In this document: in pieces, positions 11,213 to 23,016 of the stretch | Numbering within the stretch: the first letter of the stretch is position 1 | Layout: each line of letters begins with the position of its first letter | Assembly: GCF_000485595.1 (NCBI RefSeq) | Contig: NW_014577235.1 | Span: forward strand, 375,996-426,286 | Direction of reading: 5' to 3' | DNA from: Priapulus caudatus | Lineage: Eukaryota > Priapulida > Priapulimorpha > Priapulimorphida > Priapulidae | Length of the DNA: 50,291 nucleotides | The notes under the pieces: model-generated | The model's input: only the letters and a program-made list of their open reading frames with translations | What the model was told of the DNA's origin: nothing | Databases searched by the model: none | Made by a program: the position numbers and the translations under genes

Positions 11213-11606
11213 TTGTAGTTTGTAACAAGGTCATCATCATTGTTAGAATCACAATCATCCTCAGCACTATCATCATTAATCCCACTGACAGTGACATCAT
11301 CCTGAAATGGTAAAGATAATGTGTTTTAATTTTTTATTTTTTTATTAAACCTGATACATTGTCTGCATCACTATCAGCGGGCTCGATTTCGTCTGCGACC
11401 AAATCTGGTCGTGCTCGATTACTATAGTCATGCACCTTGCTTTTTTGCACAACCGGCCTATGGATGATCGAACTGGTACCATCCTGCTGCATGCCAACGT
11501 CGATACGACCGCTGACGGGGTATCGACAGGCAGCGTGAGCGCGCAACGAGGGCAGATCACAGAGCAAAGAGTAAACAGTTAAATGGTAATTAACTTGCTG
11601 GTGCAT
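11213..11606 (-). CDS. possible acidic exons of unknown gene
   Basis: On the minus strand a segment at about 11303-11213 is bounded by TTTCAG and GTAAGT and encodes about 30 acidic residues (INDDSAEDDCDSNNDDD). Just upstream, 11606-11340 holds an open frame ending in another acidic stretch (ADEIEPADSDADN). The splice-like borders and composition suggest exons, but no family is recognised. They lie downstream of the DUF7869-like gene and may or may not belong to it. Confidence 0.3.
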
Positions 11607-11919
11607 GCATGCATGCAGGCCGGCATGGGGCTAGCAATTTCATTATACAAATTAAGAGTATAAAAACGCTAGAGAATTAAAATAAAATTGCTATGTCGAT
11701 GATCATGCAGCGCCGCATACGTTAACAATATAGAAAAGTCAATCCTCGAGTGACATGCAATTAAAAGCCGATCGCTCGGTACGAGTGATTACGACGATCG
11801 ATGCTCGCGGAACAGAACCTGATCGCGCGATTAGCAGGAAAATATATATTTTACCTAGACTGCATGAATCCAGTCTCAGTTGATAAATTGTTTCTGCTAA
11901 AAACAAAATATATACTTAC

Positions 11920-12867
11920 TTGCAGTAATTCCTCCAAATTCTCGTTCAGATCATTTGTTCAGCACAAGATTTTGTTCGCCAAGCCCATACTGTTCCAGGA
12001 AATGATGAAGAAATGAGACGACCCCGTTTGCACCCTTTGTTACATTGTGTGCCTCGTCAATTAGATAATTAACCTGTAAAAAACAGTAGTCACTTAGTTA
12101 TAAAACCCTATAAAAGATTGCAGGCATTGCAGACCCAGCGATGTTCAACTGTTATTGTTACAATAACATTATTGATAATTATAATTATTTCTATTTTCAT
12201 TATTGTAGTTACCTGACACGGTATAGCTTTGCAGCAGACTCCAAATAACGCACATTTCCTCGATACCAGGAAGTAAATAGGGCCTACTTGTTGTGAATCA
12301 TGGGGAAGATGCACCTGAAGGAAATTTATATTCATAATTTTAAAAAAAACGTATTATTCTTACGTTCGCTACCCTCAGTGAAATTATGCAAATTCTCAGA
12401 CGACGCCGATGACAATAGCACTAAAAGTTTGCATAATTTCACTAAGATTAGCGACTGCACGCTATACGCTGTACGGCGAGTGTACGCATCAAGGCACAAT
12501 TATACAATGATAATAAAAATGCTAGAATAGTTACACAATTTATTATCCAAAAGGAATGGCTTCATAAAGGGTTATTATTATTATCATTACCTGCTGGGCG
12601 AAACCAAAACTGTGATTCATGATTTCCTTGGAGTTTGGAGTGTTTTGTCCCAGTTGCCGTATACCATGTTCAGCTGCATTCACTTTGGATAGTTGTATAG
12701 CCGCATTCATGAATACACGCTCCTCCTTAGCTGCAGCCAGGTACTCCGTGAATTCTTTTTGGAGAATTTCCAAATTCAGGGGACATCCTGTGCATTTCCG
12801 TAGCTATGCGGCGTTGGTAATCCTGGCACACACCACATAAATCACTTCGTGGCTTCTGAATAATTAT
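11920..12867 (-). pseudogene. DUF7869-like transposon-associated gene, 3' exons
   Basis: Three minus-strand exons with clean borders are visible: 12867-12591, 12314-12213 and 12073-11920. Acceptors are CTTCCAG, CCTTCAG and TTTACAG. Donors are GTAATG, GTAACT and GTAAGT. They encode IIIQKPRSDLCGVCQ, then a segment with GPIYFLVSRKCALFGVCC, then VNYLIDEAHN followed by KGANGVVSFLHHFLEQYGLGE. I recall this series of motifs from a widespread invertebrate family that I believe is called DUF7869, with acidic residues of a possible nuclease-like core. A one-base shift in a C run near 12790 and a stop near 11955 break the frame. The expected HADNC-type segment was not found, so the 3' end is lost. The exons continue the gene whose 5' part is at 24209-25640. 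Confidence 0.6.
12367..12453. repeat. hairpin with 26-base arms in an intron
   Basis: The arms at 12367-12392 and 12428-12453 are inverted copies with three mismatches. Their inner 16 bases (AGTGAAATTATGCAAA) match perfectly. The loop is 35 bases. It lies in the intron between two exons of the DUF7869-like gene and could be a tiny MITE. Confidence 0.8.
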
Positions 12868-12951
12868 CTGGAAGGAAATATCAGAATAAACATTATTTAT
12901 TGTGACAGGATTTGTATTGTATAACTGCTAACAACGTTTTAAGATTGACAG

Positions 12952-14035
12952 TGTAGCGTTTTACGTGTCTTTCCTCGACACCAGGGGGCACCACCTGTCA
13001 ATACGCAGTAACTAGCGGTTTACCTCACGTATAGTGCAGTGCAACACGGTGGATAGTGGCAACGAGAAATACGAGATAGATGTTCCTACCTTATACGTCG
13101 TATCGTCACGGCACCTCAGCCTCCACTCCCCTGCGAGCGCCTCGAAGCTACTGCGCTCTCGTCGTGGCCAACCCAGCGTTCGTTCTCTCTCCGGCGCTTG
13201 TCGTTAGTTAACAATGCCAGACGACGGACGTCACAGGACAAACAGTGACACAACACAACGGCGCACCTTATGACGCGGGGCTACTCGGGAGATATTAATT
13301 CAACGTGTAGGGGGGGCAGCTGGCTGACGGGACCCCCCGTACGGCCACTCACACAAGGGATGCACTCAACACCCGATGCGCCTAAAGCTGCTACTCGAGG
13401 GTAATATTAAATGCGTCAATCGACGTCTATGAAGTCACAATTAATTCTACTATTGTCGTTAACGTTACCAAATTAGTATTGCCTACTTTAACGTAAATTA
13501 AGCCCCGACGGTGTGCCGATAATAACAGCTCCGCTGTACTCACTTTCTCCCCGGTTCTCACCCGGTACGTCTACCCCTCGCTCACTCGAACGGACGCTCG
13601 CCGAACAAATCCTCTCTTCTCTCTTCTCTCTTTCTCCCTCCAACTCCTCACTCCGGTAATTCACTTTACAATTTCTCTACACTTATCCTCACAACCTTCC
13701 CGCTCGCTCACTCGAAAACACAACGCCGTTTTGCACACGACTTTGAACGGCCTACTGTTTCCTATGCTAGCGCCGCTCTCGGCCGCTAGAGGGGGTTACA
13801 ACCGCAACTAATGGCAGCCCCCATCGTAATCTGGCGGTAAGTGAGTAATTGCTGCATACACTTACAAAACAAACATGAAACACACAGAAATACATTACAA
13901 ACATAAAACCGATCACAAACACAACATATAACCTCCCACAGAGGCAACCTCAGCCCCCCAGGAGCACCTCAGCCCCTACGAGCACCTCAGCTCGTGCGAG
14001 CACCTCAGCTCGTGTTTACCGGTACCACCGCCACA
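12952..14035 (-). repeat. 3' LTR of the 11.1-kb element
   Basis: The segment runs TGTAGCG to CCACA. It aligns end to end with 23017-24097. The stretch 13425-14035 is almost identical to its partner, while 12952-13425 differs by many one-base indels. The end near 14000 has a short repeat of the type GAGCACCTCAGCTCGTGC. Confidence 0.93.
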
Positions 14036-14049
14036 CTCCCCCCCTCTTC
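14036..14049 (-). promoter_or_regulatory. polypurine tract of the 11.1-kb element
   Basis: The minus strand reads GAAGAGGGGGGGAG directly upstream of the 3' LTR. A polypurine tract here primes plus-strand DNA synthesis in LTR elements. It fixes the element's orientation. Confidence 0.8.
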
Positions 14050-14114
14050 AAGATCGACCATCCGGTCGATCCCAAGGCGTGCATGGCGGTGTACCGGCAG
14101 CCGACGTAGATGTA

Positions 14115-15572
14115 TTACGCCGCATCCCCCATCTCCTGTCCCGTGGTCCTCACGGTCTCCATGATGGCGCGGGTCCTCGCCTCCAGGATCTCTTGGACGC
14201 GCCTCTCTATGCCCTCGCCGCGACGTCGCTGGGCGCTACCCCAGGAAGATGCTTGTCGCAGCCGGCGGACCCCCATGAATTGCAGTCGGTCGAACGTTGG
14301 TCCGCCGTCCGCGTCACTCACCTCGGGGTAGTTCCAAGCGGGGAGCTCGGCTGGAGGCTTAAACAGCAGCTCCAGGAACACGTTGAGCTCCGCCATGGTG
14401 ATGGTTGAGGTGAGGACGCCCTCACGGGGTGCCTCAGGCGCCTCCAGCGTGCGCATCGTCGCCAGCAGTCGATCTCGCACGTCTGCCGACGGGGTCACCA
14501 CCAGTGTCGTCTCCACTTCCGTCGACGCAGGCCTTGCGTGCGAAGGCGGCGTGGGCGCCACTTGGGATTCGGACGGCGGTGCTCGTCCTTCCGCCGCGGG
14601 CACTTGTCGGCTTCTCACCGATCTCTCCGGTACGGGTCGCCCTGTCGCTCGTCTCCTCGCTCGCTCGGGCGACACCGGTCTCCTAGGTCGCTCGGGCGAC
14701 ACCCACCTCCTAGGTCGCTCGGGCGACACCCACCTCCTAGGTCGCTCGGGCGACACCGGCCTCCTCGATGCGGTGGAAGTCGCAGACCCTGAAGCACGAT
14801 GCTTGGAGGTCCGGGGCGCAGCGATGGGCGCCCCCCGCTTCAGGGATGGCCGAGGGGCGGCCACAGGTCTGGCCGGGTCATTCACGACCACAACCGAATA
14901 CGGTCGCCCGTCTTTCCAGGCCGGCCGTGTGATGGGGCGACCCTGCGGCACCTCGCTGGGCTCCTCCTGCAGCGCCAAGTACCCGCTGGTGGATTTGCGG
15001 TACTTTGGATTCTCAGCGCCCTGCTGCTGCATCCACCCGGGCATCTCATAGTGGTAGTCCCGGTCGAGGTTATGGGCCGTCTGCAGGTGGCTCCTCAGCC
15101 GGTAGAGCACGGCGCTCGATGCAGCCGTCCGGCACCCAGATACCGGGCACCACGTCAGGGTGCAGGTACTGCGGTGGTACTCGGCATGGTGGTCGACTGC
15201 ATGCTTGGTGGGCAACCGGCATGCCATACACCAATACCACCTCCCGTTCTGCAGACGGGGTGCGACAACTATTGCCCCTCCAAACTTTGGGAAAGCCGGG
15301 CCTGCTCCTTGCCGCAGCTGCTCCCGGGTGGGCGAGTGCCTCTGCCTAGACAGAGGTCCCGCCGGTCTCCTTACCAGAACGGCAGGTGGGGCCGGATGGA
15401 CTCTGGGGTGGGCTTCTGCCCGTCCCCTCCCCGCGCCAGGTTGGGGTCTAGCGACGTCCCTCGTTGGCTTCTTCCCGCGCCCCTGCTGCTCGCGTTCTCG
15501 ACGCAGTCCCTCTGGATTGTGGTGGCACGAGGAGACTCGGTCCCTCCTCGTGTCGCTTGGCGCCGGACGCGG
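14115..15572 (-). CDS. accessory ORF after integrase: C2H2-like fingers and a 9-residue repeat
   Basis: The minus-strand frame is open for about 486 codons. The first ATG is at 15227, giving 370 residues, but the frame remains open upstream to a stop at 15573-15575. Around 15160-15240 it encodes WCMACRLPTKHAVDHH and then CPVSGC..., ending in RSHLQTAH, two tandem zinc-finger-like units (the second CX4CX14HX4H). A basic, Pro/Ser-rich middle contains four tandem copies of a nine-residue unit of the type VSPERPRRW, encoded by 27-base repeats at about 14660-14765. The C-terminal third is helical (TITMAELNVFLELLF; RRVQEILEARTRAI). It lies between integrase and the 3' LTR, where env or captured genes sit in other elements. 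High GC lowers stop frequency, so openness alone is weak evidence. Function unknown. Confidence 0.6.
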   Translation of the reverse strand, partial: PRPAPSDTRRDRVSSCHHNPEGLRREREQQGRGKKPTRDVARPQPGAGRGRAEAHPRVHPAPPAVLVRRPAGPLSRQRHSPTREQLRQGAGPAFPKFGGAIVVAPRLQNGRWYWCMACRLPTKHAVDHHAEYHRSTCTLTWCPVSGCRTAASSAVLYRLRSHLQTAHNLDRDYHYEMPGWMQQQGAENPKYRKSTSGYLALQEEPSEVPQGRPITRPAWKDGRPYSVVVVNDPARPVAAPRPSLKRGAPIAAPRTSKHRASGSATSTASRRPVSPERPRRWVSPERPRRWVSPERPRRPVSPERARRRATGRPVPERSVRSRQVPAAEGRAPPSESQVAPTPPSHARPASTEVETTLVVTPSADVRDRLLATMRTLEAPEAPREGVLTSTITMAELNVFLELLFKPPAELPAWNYPEVSDADGGPTFDRLQFMGVRRLRQASSWGSAQRRRGEGIERRVQEILEARTRAIMETVRTTGQEMGDAA

Positions 15573-15588
15573 TTACCTCGCCAGGTCA

Positions 15589-16122
15589 TCATGGTCGCCT
15601 GCTCCTCCTGGCGCCTCTGTTGGCGCAGAGGTGCGGCCAATCCACTCGTGGCAATCGTCGGGGAACTCGCTGCCGGTTGTCGACGCTGAGCGCGCAAGTC
15701 CGACTTTCTGCCTCGACGGCGGCGCCCTCGCGGAACGGCTGCTGGCGCTTCTCTTCCTCCGGCGTCAGCTGCTGTTCTTTTCTTTCTTCGCAGAACCCCA
15801 GCGGGGTCGAAAGCTCAGTGCTCCGGAGGAAGGGCATTCGCCAGGGTTCGTCACAGGCTCGACATTGGACTTCCCGGCGGAATCTCCTCGAGCAGGGCTC
15901 GAGTCCTGCCACCTCGTGTCCTGCTACTGGCCCCATGCGTCCAGGGTGCTCGGCTCCTCGGATGGCTGGCTGCGATCCTCTCTCCACTCTCAGGGACGGC
16001 CTCTCATGCCCGCTCAGTGACGACCTCGCAGGGCTGTAATATGTAAACAAGGAGGGCAGCCGGCGGCACATGTAGCTGTCACAACGGTGCTTCCTGCGCA
16101 CCGCAAGACTACACGGTCGCAA
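15589..16122 (-). CDS. upstream part of the accessory region, frame offset
   Basis: The minus-strand frame starts at ATG 16122 and gives 177 residues. It contains VQCRACDEPWRMPF near 15840-15890 (a C..C pair) and a charged segment (EERKEQQLTPEEEKRQQPF) near 15750. It ends close to where the frame of the long accessory ORF opens, so the two could be one protein separated by a one-base error. No family is recognised. The long plus-strand frames over the same DNA look like by-products of GC-rich composition. Confidence 0.4.
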   Translation of the reverse strand: MRPCSLAVRRKHRCDSYMCRRLPSLFTYYSPARSSLSGHERPSLRVERGSQPAIRGAEHPGRMGPVAGHEVAGLEPCSRRFRREVQCRACDEPWRMPFLRSTELSTPLGFCEERKEQQLTPEEEKRQQPFREGAAVEAESRTCALSVDNRQRVPRRLPRVDWPHLCANRGARRSRRP

Positions 16123-17900
16123 GCATCGCCGCTCACGGTCGGTCCAAACGAGTGCATGTGGAGTTCACAACGGCACAGTGTTTGATGCGCTCAACGCTCG
16201 GTTTTTGCTTCTCGATTACGGCCACAGGACAATCAGGACTCTCTCAGGGATGCGTCTTTCGCTCACAGTCTCGCTCCGTGACTGAAATGTACCTGAAATA
16301 CGTACTCATTACACGTAGACGTGACCACAATCAAATTCAGCTTGGCCCTATAGGCTCTGAACTAATCAGCTCTCTCCCTTTCCTGGAATACGTCGGAGTT
16401 TACACACCACATCTCGACCATTCAATGGCTGCGGATTCGGAGTTATTTACCACAAACCGGTAACCGTCCAAAAACTCCGACTTCGTTCCTGATTAAGGTC
16501 AATAAAGTCTGAATTGCCGTGGGTGAAGTAGCGCGTACGGCGGACCGCTTAGAGAACAACGCGAACGAACTAGCTGGTGACCCGCCAACAGCACTGTCGA
16601 ATCATGGCGTGGGCAACATGTCCAGCGGACCATAGGGGGGTTGTCGTTCGCAGATCCGAACACGGAATCGCGTAGCAGTATGGAACCCGGCACTCACGAC
16701 CCTACCCGCAACGCCGGCCACCTGGCGCTCCAAGCGTCTAGCGTTCATTACAGGTGAGGAACGCGAGAGCACCCTATGGCCCGCAGCCGAAACGAGCGGC
16801 TGGCGAGAGAACTTGTCATCCTGGCCACGCCATGAGCCGATGCCAGAAGTTTGCGGCCTGGCCATAGCGTGCTCGAAACGCACCTGGGAACCAGTCCAGC
16901 CTGAGCTACACCACCTCACAAGCGCGCCCAAACAGGTGGGTAGTGTATTATCTAGAAAAACACGCCGGAAGGAGGATAAGCACAGGGCCGGCCCGGATGA
17001 CAACACTATCCCCATGTCGGCATTCTCACCAACATCCGGGATAGTATACTTCCGGAACTACAGACTGGTCATGGAATCGGTTAACTCAGACCGATGGCAA
17101 CCGTAATAGACGCCATCAACCGAACACGCGAGTTAGCTAGCATCAATGGCTAGCTCGCCCACGACCCAACAGCCACTCCTTGGTCTGATCAGACATGCTC
17201 TAACGGGACGCTTATAAAACCGAGTGACACGGAGCTCTTTCAACTACTTCTACGGGGTGCAGGCGATGCCTGGGTTAGAGAACAAAACCACCCAAACGGT
17301 CCATTTTGAACGTCCACTACTAGGCGATTCACAGGATGCTCTCAGAACCAGCCTGAGGCCAACAATGGCTGCTGGCAACTTCACCGCTTGGTTGAGGACT
17401 AGTAACGGCGAGAAATGCCTGAGCCAATAAACTCGTCGTCTGTGTCATTCTTCACTCTGGGAATCCGTGCCGCGCGGATGCATATGCATCTGACGGCAGC
17501 CACGTTCCCCGGACGACCAGATCTTTCTCCATCAATACTGCTGTCATAAAACCTGCTCCATCTCCCAAAGGAGACTGTGCATTCGCACCCTCGGTAGATT
17601 TTTCAGGTTATTACGCCCAACCTGCACTACATTATCAGGGGAAGCCTGAATTCCCATGCTAACGTTACTCTCTCCGCGCAATACAATTAGGCCTCGCAAT
17701 GGAGTCCCACTAACAGGTCTGCAGGGAGGGAAGAAGTACTAGAACTCCATTGACCGCCGACGAACGAGCGATGTAAGCGTACTTACTGTCATAACCTCCT
17801 CTTCTGACGTGTGCTCGCCGCCAAATGTTTTCGAGCATAGCATGGCGCTTCCCGGAGTCGCACGGCGCGTTGACCCACTCCACAAAGCTCGATAGGTCAG
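16123..17900 (-). other. internal region of the 11.1-kb element without recognised domain
   Basis: This stretch lies between integrase and the accessory ORFs. Only short broken frames exist. A chromodomain or integrase C-terminal tail could be expected here, but none was recognised by eye. Confidence 0.4.
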
Positions 17901-17949
17901 AACTCGTCCAGCCGAAGCCGGAGGATGGATGCGAACATGCAGATCAATA

Positions 17950-18900
17950 GGGCATCCCAACTCAGTGGACGCCAAACATCATAAGATAGGGCTAACCCCG
18001 TACTCCTGGGTTGTACCGCGTATAATTGCGGCAAGACACTACGGCACAGTGGTATGCCAATATCTCGTCGTTCATGGACGACCTTACTCTAACATATCCT
18101 GTAAGGTTGTAAACGCTCTGCCACCACCCGTCTGACTGAGGATGGTAGGGCGTCGCCGGAGTCTTCTCGAGATGCCAACAGCAAACATACCTCGGTAACA
18201 GGACCGAGCTCAAAATTTTCTTCCCTGGTCGACGTCAAGCTGACTAGGCCACTCCAAAAGAAGAAAAGGCTCAGAAACCAGACATCGCGTGTTGTCTGGG
18301 CAGATCATATCCGGAAAGGAAGCGCTCATCCACTTAGCTGAAGTAACACAAGCTAAAGGATTATACTTCATGCCGATGAGTCTCGGGAAGTGAGCCATGA
18401 AGTCAAGCTGGCCATCTCTCCAGTGCGCTGTTGAAAGTCCGCTGACAGAGGGAGCTTCTCCGATGCCCGGTTTCGACTCTAATCACAACATCACCACTCC
18501 CGGCAGCCACCGCATAACATCCTGTCGAACTACCCGGCCAAACAAGGCCGTGCCGATCCTAGACAACTCTTACGTTGGATGCCGAGGTGTCCACCAACTC
18601 GACGCCATGCATGATCTTGAAAAACCCAGGGCGGATGACCGGCGGACCCCATAGAGCAAGATGACTGCGCTCGGCATGACTGTCTCCATATAACCTGCCG
18701 AAGAGAGGCACCTCCCATAGACACTCAGGCTTCGCTCAAAGTGCCAATAAGCTCCCCCTCGCGAGGACAAAGAAGACAATCAGGCAAAGAGCAGACGGAC
18801 ACCGGCCTGCGCGCTAAGCCTGCTTCAGACAGCAGCGATGGCCAACATCTGATTCTTGCTCTGCGCAGCTGACGAGATTGCTGCGTAGACCGACCGCGAC
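17950..18900 (-). pseudogene. pol: gypsy integrase core of the 11.1-kb element, frame-broken
   Basis: The minus strand encodes DVDQGRKF near 18215-18240 (the D-x-G of the second catalytic Asp region) and, in the next frame, KTPATPYHPQSDG near 18130-18175, the stretch that in gypsy integrases leads to the catalytic Glu. Here the expected E-R-F-N after it reads as WWQSVYN, so the Glu is not visible. Upstream zinc-binding and first-Asp parts were not resolved because frames change every 60-70 codons. The domain inserts element DNA into the host genome in intact relatives. Confidence 0.75.
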
Positions 18901-19279
18901 AAGACACTAATTAACTCAGCGTCTGCTTATCGCAGGAAGCAGCCAACTGATGCTCATCAACGAGGCAAACAGACTTTGGCTGGTGCATCCGCCACCTCAA
19001 GGCGTAAACATCCTCTCGATGGAGTCAATGTTCGTTGCTCGGGGGATCGACCACTCCGGCCTGCCGACAACACGGGGCTCGTGAGAGAGCGCGACGACTC
19101 ACTGGGCACGGCCACTCTAGGAAGACGAATCCGATCACTTCCCTCTACAGCTCTTCGCACACGGTGCTGATCGTGAACAAGCCATCAGCTTGCCCATGAA
19201 GCTTGCGCACGGTGCCTCGATTCTCGATTGGTCAAATGTATCAGAAAGCACATCCACCAGTCGCCACTACAACCTCTGG

Positions 19280-20650
19280 CTCTTTGAAAATCAACAAACG
19301 CAAGTCAAAGAGGCATGATCGGTTTCAACAAAACTGGACACGACCATACAATAGTTGCCGAAATTGGTTTACGCGAAAGTCACCACAGCAGCAACTCCGA
19401 TTGCTCGTGCAGTGTACCGTCTTTTGGAGCTGCAGAGAGACCCTTGCTTCGTATGCAATTACCCTCTCGCGTTCCACTCTGGAACTGTGACAGGACACGC
19501 CGATGCGCCAGAGCATAGCATTACAGTGTCCAGAATAAAACTCAGTATCCCGAGCGCGGCGTAACCAATCCTGGCGACGACGTCAGCAGCCTCCCAAGCG
19601 CTGAAGGCCTCCTCACATGCTTCCCCCCAACGAAAAGGCATGTTCTTCCTTGGTCAGTCATAACCAACCTGCGTCCTCGAAGGGTCCGCAAAATCAGAAT
19701 AAATTCGCCGATAAGTAATAGCGAACCCTAGAAAACTCCTCACATCAGCACACTGTGATGGAGCGACTGCCAACTCTCGACAGCGCTGGACGCTTTTCTG
19801 GGGTCACAACGCGGATACCAATCACGCTGAGACAATGTGCCCAGAATGGCAGCAGCTCCTCTGAAACAGCGTACATTCGAAGCTTCAGCTGTCATAGCCG
19901 GTTGCAAGCCGGCACAGAGACATCACGCGAGGTTGTCAATGCTGCATCGAAGGTCTCTACCAAAAATGATGATGTCATCTATGTAGACAAGGACACTCCG
20001 TCCACAACAGACTCGAAGACACACCACTCATAACTGCTCGGAAGTGCGCGTGGCTTGCAAAAGACCGAATGCGCATCACGGAAATTCGGTAGAAACCTCT
20101 TTGCTAGTCCCAAACGCAGTCTTTGCAGCATCTCCGGATTCCATCTCACTTGCGATAACCGAGGCGTTAGGTCGAGAGTAGAAAACCTAACTGGCTCCCA
20201 TTCCAAGGAATCCAGGCGTAGGGTCGCTCGATCGCTTGGCCAGTGGAGGGCCATTTTCTGGGGTAACGTCGTTCAGCTTGCGCATAATTATGACAGAACT
20301 TTGTCGAGCACCTTTCTGTGTGACCAACACCACTAGGAGACGCCCACGACTGCTGCTGGCGCGACGGCCATGCGGATGCCCAACATCTTATCGACTTCCA
20401 CGTGTCATATAACTCTTGCCGACCAACGGACATCAGTGGAGCTTCGCTTGATGCGGATTAATGAAGCGCCCAGTATCAATCCGGTGCTTGACCATCCCGT
20501 CTGCCCAATTGTTCACCCAGGAGCAGTGAACAAACTCGCATACCTTGACAGCAGAGGCTGAAACCTCACTATCTCTCCTGACGAGACACCAGAGTCAATG
20601 TTCCAACATTACCCGATATTGCCGCCGGCAAACCAGAATCTGTCCGAGAA
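19280..20650 (-). pseudogene. pol: gypsy reverse transcriptase and RNase H of the 11.1-kb element
   Basis: The minus strand encodes LVYIDDIIIFG around 19965-19995 (catalytic Y-I-D-D). It then shows VRSFLGFAITYRRIYSDFADP near 19690-19750, the connection region, then AFSAWEAADVV and FILDT near 19530-19600, and finally ERERVIAYEAR near 19445-19480, an RNase H element. Upstream, LQRLRLGLAKRF near 20085-20120 corresponds to the F-Q-R-L-M helix of RT. The order and spacing are right for gypsy pol. Frames change repeatedly through single-base indels, so no complete enzyme can be read. Confidence 0.88.
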
Positions 20651-21051
20651 GGGCGAGGACTAACGAACTCACAGGTGCCCAACGCCTCACTTACCCGCAC
20701 AACCGGAGCGTGGAGCCAGTAACTCTCTCCAGGCCTCAAAACTACATCCTCGTCTCGCTAAATTCAGGACTGACACAGGACCTGGCCGATTAGACATGCC
20801 ACCAAGATCACCTTGCGCATCCAGGATTTACCATTCTCACCCATATCAGCTCTTGAAACATCGAATGGCTCACACATTGCAAAGGCAATTCTCTGTCGCC
20901 ATGGGGGTAACCGCCTCACCCATGATGATAATCATTTATTGCCAGCAGGGGATCGTTACTGCGATCCACTGATGCCAATCCGCAAATGGGACTAACCCGG
21001 GTCTCGGTGCATAACATGCAATGTATCACCGACGTCAAATGCCCCCATACG

Positions 21052-21444
21052 TCACTCAATCAGCAATCGATAACTTCTCAGGAATTCCATTCCCAGAATC
21101 AACCTCCCGGAAGGCCCGCTTCCATCAACGATTAATTCATGCGCGAAAACTCCTGCCCTTCGAGAAAACAACTCCGCCAGACGCCATATGGAGGGCGGGC
21201 TCTCAAAGACCTCTACCTTGAACATCAAACCATTGCCAACCTCCACAGAATGCATGGAGATGGTCCACGTGGAAGGTCGTCGTAGGTGACACGGTCCATA
21301 GGACAACCTCAGCCCCTCTGGTGTGCGACAACAAATGGCGACTCGCTGCCCACACAACAGTACCTCAACCTGCCATGCACGGGCGCGGCTCAAAGACTCG
21401 CACTCGCGAAGTGGATAGCCGAATCGTGACCGCGGCTGGAACAC
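21052..21444 (-). pseudogene. protease region of the 11.1-kb element
   Basis: A 130-codon minus-strand frame contains RLILGMEFLRSYRLLIE at its end, matching the conserved I-L-G-x-D/E-F-L element of retropepsin-type proteases just upstream of RT. The catalytic D-S/T-G was not found in the same frame, presumably because of a frame change. Placement between gag and RT supports the call. Confidence 0.6.
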
Positions 21445-21449
21445 ATATC

Positions 21450-23016
21450 ACAGCTCTATCGCCGTTCCCCGTCGCTGATATATTTGATTCGGCGTTGCCC
21501 CTCATGAACCCCGATGACCTTGCCGACTCTCGAGATCCGGGGTCCCGTTCCGGAAAATCTCCCTCGCGCGCGATCGGGCAGCGACTAGAGCAAAATGCAC
21601 CAACTACCACACGACAGCAGCTGTATCACGTCCTAGCTGGACCACGTGAGTGCTAAAATCTCGGCTGACTTGCTGCTTTGCGTGGCTGGCCACGCACTCG
21701 TGATACATTATCTTGACTCACACATCATATCTCGGCCGCACCAACCTAGTGAGATGTCCTCCAAGTCCTCCCGACATAGTCTACCAGAGCTGGAATCGGC
21801 TAAACCCACCCTGCCTGCAGCCGAGAATCAACTCCCAGCAGGGTCTCACGCGTGCTTACGAAATGGGACAGCATAATCGCCCATCTCCGCCTCATACTCA
21901 TCGGCTCGCAGCGGAAGCCCTCCACGGTCAAATTCATCGTAGAACACACGTAAGATTCAAGGGCTGGGACTCGAATGCATAATTTCCAGCAACCTGACAA
22001 AGCGCCTGTTCATCGCTTGCTCCGAAGTGAGAAAAGGTTGTGCCCTTCACAGTCAGCCTCTTTAATTCTCGGGCATACTCGCGCAACTTTGCCGAGACTG
22101 GCGAACGCAGTCAGCGTAGGGGCTGCTCTCTCCCAGTGCACTCCTAGAGGTTGGAAACGCCGAATCAAGCGCGGACGCATCCATCGCTCGTCGACATCGA
22201 CTACAGCTTCATAGAACGCGAAGGACGCTGGCCATTCCAGTGCCCACTAAATGTACAAACTCCTCTGCACACCACCCCATGATGAGCCTGCCTATCAGGA
22301 TACAACGCGCGGAGGAACATCTAATGGCAACACTCTCCTTGCCTGTAAATGGCTTAACCTTTACCTTATCTTCGCAGCTGGTCGAGGAGACCCCCAGATT
22401 CCCTCACTATGCGGGGATGCCAAAACGCAATACCTCCCCAGCCAACAGGCCATACGAAGCGCACCCCACTCTCACGATGGAACCCATTACAATCATCCCT
22501 CCCGGCTGAGAATACAACGCATCATCCCTCAGCGTTGAGACAATAACGAACCCCTCAGCGGTCCGATTTCTCGCAGTATACTTGCTCGCGGCTCGTGCGA
22601 GTAGAATAAGGCCGTCCTCCTCAGCCGCGACGTTAGAAATCACGCTGACGCGCGGCGCAGGGCTAACAGTAGCCCGACCAACCGACGGGCACCAATACGC
22701 GTTCAGTTGCTGCCTCGTCGAGATCAATAAATACACGAGAAGATCAGCGTCGAGCAGGGGAGTTGCTACTCAATCCCTACCCTACCGGTCAAGATTGTTG
22801 GCGGAGTTAACTCATTATCCCTCCACTCACGCCCTCTACGCCGCCTAGCATGCCCCCTCATGCCACTGCCGCTAAACTCAGTAGGGTCCGACGAAGACTA
22901 CTGCCACTGTCGTCTTCGGCCCGGCACCCTCGGCGGTCATATCAAACCGCCCCCCGGGTAATCGTCGCTTGACAAAAACACTCATAAGCAAACAACCGTA
23001 GGTCTACGCACGAGCT
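21450..23016 (-). other. presumed gag and leader region of the 11.1-kb element
   Basis: Gag should lie here, between the 5' LTR and the protease. Only short broken frames exist and no CCHC knuckle was recognised. An intact frame of 109 codons at 22736-22407 shows no known motif. Confidence 0.4.

Noticed and set aside
14079-16039. Several long plus-strand open frames (up to nearly 300 codons) over the GC-rich accessory region.
   Set aside because: They overlap each other in all three frames, have Ser/Arg/Cys-rich composition and no domain, and lie antisense to the element. GC-rich DNA produces them by chance.
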